64,000 nucleotides of DNA, from contig CAVYYF010000012.1 in the NCBI GenBank assembly GCA_963772675.1, forward strand, positions 124,001 to 188,000, in the 5' to 3' direction. Source of the DNA: JAKAGZ01 sp963772675. GTDB taxonomy: Bacteria > Bacteroidota > Ignavibacteria > Ignavibacteriales > Ignavibacteriaceae. The notes beneath the pieces were generated by a model that ran no database searches, was not told the DNA's origin, and worked only from the letters and a program-made list of their open reading frames with translations. Both the position numbers and the translations under genes were made by a program. Shown here piece by piece: positions 63,548 through 64,000 of the stretch (position 1 is its first letter; every line of letters begins with the position of its first letter).

Positions 63548-64000
63548 GACCAATCCCTCACTAATTTTCTGTCGCCAATGTAAAGTTCATTCGGTGAATT
63601 TGGATCGAGGGCCCACTTAATTCTTTCAATTCCCTCGGTGATATCTTTTACCGCTCCACAGTAGCTTAATCTTAAATAGCCGTCCAGACCAAATTCCTTT
63701 CCGGGAACAGTAAGCACCTGTACTTTATCAATAAGGAATTCTGAAAGTTTATTTGAATTTTTCTCGTAGTTACTAAAGTCAGCAAAACAATAAAATGTTC
63801 CGTCTGGTTTTGATACTTTTACTCCTTCGAATGAATTCAGAAGATCGACCATAATATTTCTGTTGTTTTCAAGAGTAACGCGCAAGCTTTCAACGCCTGA
63901 TTGAATTCCGTTTAATGCGCCGACAGCTGCTTTCTGAAGAAGAATAGAGGGACCAGAGGTCTGATGTCCCTGAATGTTTGCCATCGCCTCAATTATTTTT
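63544..64000 (-). CDS. PLP-dependent aminotransferase, partial (C-terminal part)
   Basis: The last 150 or so residues are visible; the gene runs past the right edge, as the frame is open to 64000. AMANIQGHQTSGPSILLQKA is the pattern that follows the PLP Lys in class I aminotransferases of the aspartate type. NSFEGVKVSKPDGTFYCFAD and GLDGYLRLSYCGAVKDITEG fit the C-terminal domain, with the Arg that binds the substrate carboxylate. The ATG at 63984 is internal, not the start. It overlaps pckA by 4 nt (ATGA) and is probably cotranscribed with it. Confidence 0.9.
   Translation of the reverse strand, partial: KIIEAMANIQGHQTSGPSILLQKAAVGALNGIQSGVESLRVTLENNRNIMVDLLNSFEGVKVSKPDGTFYCFADFSNYEKNSNKLSEFLIDKVQVLTVPGKEFGLDGYLRLSYCGAVKDITEGIERIKWALDPNSPNELYIGDRKLVRDWS

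Noticed and set aside
1..64000. tRNA, rRNA, riboswitch or insertion sequence
   Set aside because: No T-loop-like GTTCGAATCC pattern in intergenic DNA, no rRNA core motif, no known riboswitch leader and no transposase were found by eye; a covariance search would be decisive.

Overview
The window reads as one contiguous piece of an Ignavibacteria-like chromosome (Chlorobi/Bacteroidetes side). Direct signs: two secreted proteins end in a type IX secretion (T9SS) sorting domain with the NYPNPFNPTT motif; there are a T9SS Plug-like gene, a PorV/PorQ-like barrel gene and an LptD gene; the DNA is AT-rich; and, unlike many Bacteroidetes, many starts have a clear Shine-Dalgarno (SD) sequence (AGGAGG/AAGGAG), several of them serving TTG starts. 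No rRNA, tRNA, CRISPR array, prophage or insertion sequence was recognised.

Layout. 1-4.6 kb, minus strand: YdeI-like protein (cut by the edge), metallo-beta-lactamase-fold hydrolase, T9SS cargo, DUF3788-like protein and three small lipoproteins. 4.8-10.9 kb: FAD-dependent oxidoreductase, then a 1206-residue GH13 glycoside hydrolase and an esterase. 11.1-15.4 kb: mutS (frameshifted), DUF1684 lipoprotein, DAHP synthase. 15.5-20.2 kb, minus strand: T9SS subtilisin without a signal peptide, BNR-repeat lipoprotein, LuxR-type response regulator split by a stop codon. 20.3-26 kb: tyrA, CDF metal transporter, MORN/YwqK-repeat protein, aguB-aguA. 26.3-29.2 kb: three-subunit proton-translocating transhydrogenase. 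29.3-37.9 kb, plus strand: cell-envelope block with T9SS Plug (frameshifted), Gfo/Idh oxidoreductase, lipoprotein, ROK glucokinase, PorV-like barrel and LptD. 38-40.9 kb, minus strand: unfamiliar two-gene module, a small protein coupled to a degenerate SNF2-type ATPase. 41.2-43.8 kb: histidine kinase, OmpR-type regulator and a Lys-rich secreted protein. 44-53.6 kb, minus strand: housekeeping block mtaB, rpsA, cmk, dnaX, msrC, lon. 53.8-64 kb: inositol-phosphatase family enzyme, long-chain acyl-CoA ligase, sucC, TPR protein, aroE, aminotransferase, pckA and a second aminotransferase cut by the right edge.

How the genes fit together. DAHP synthase, TyrA and AroE belong to aromatic amino acid synthesis; AguA/AguB make putrescine from agmatine; PntAA/AB/B, SucC and PckA belong to central carbon and redox metabolism; LptD, Plug and the PorV-like protein build or serve the outer membrane.

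Points for a second look: the SNF2-like module; three genes broken by single lesions (mutS, Plug, LuxR regulator), which are either assembly errors or real decay, and mutS being one of them makes this worth resolving; perfectly phased heptamer GTGAAAN arrays that supply stop and start codons at two gene junctions; three palindromic elements of 80-85 bp, one of which sits where the subtilisin's signal peptide should be; and a Lys-rich exported protein separated from a two-component system by an intrinsic terminator.
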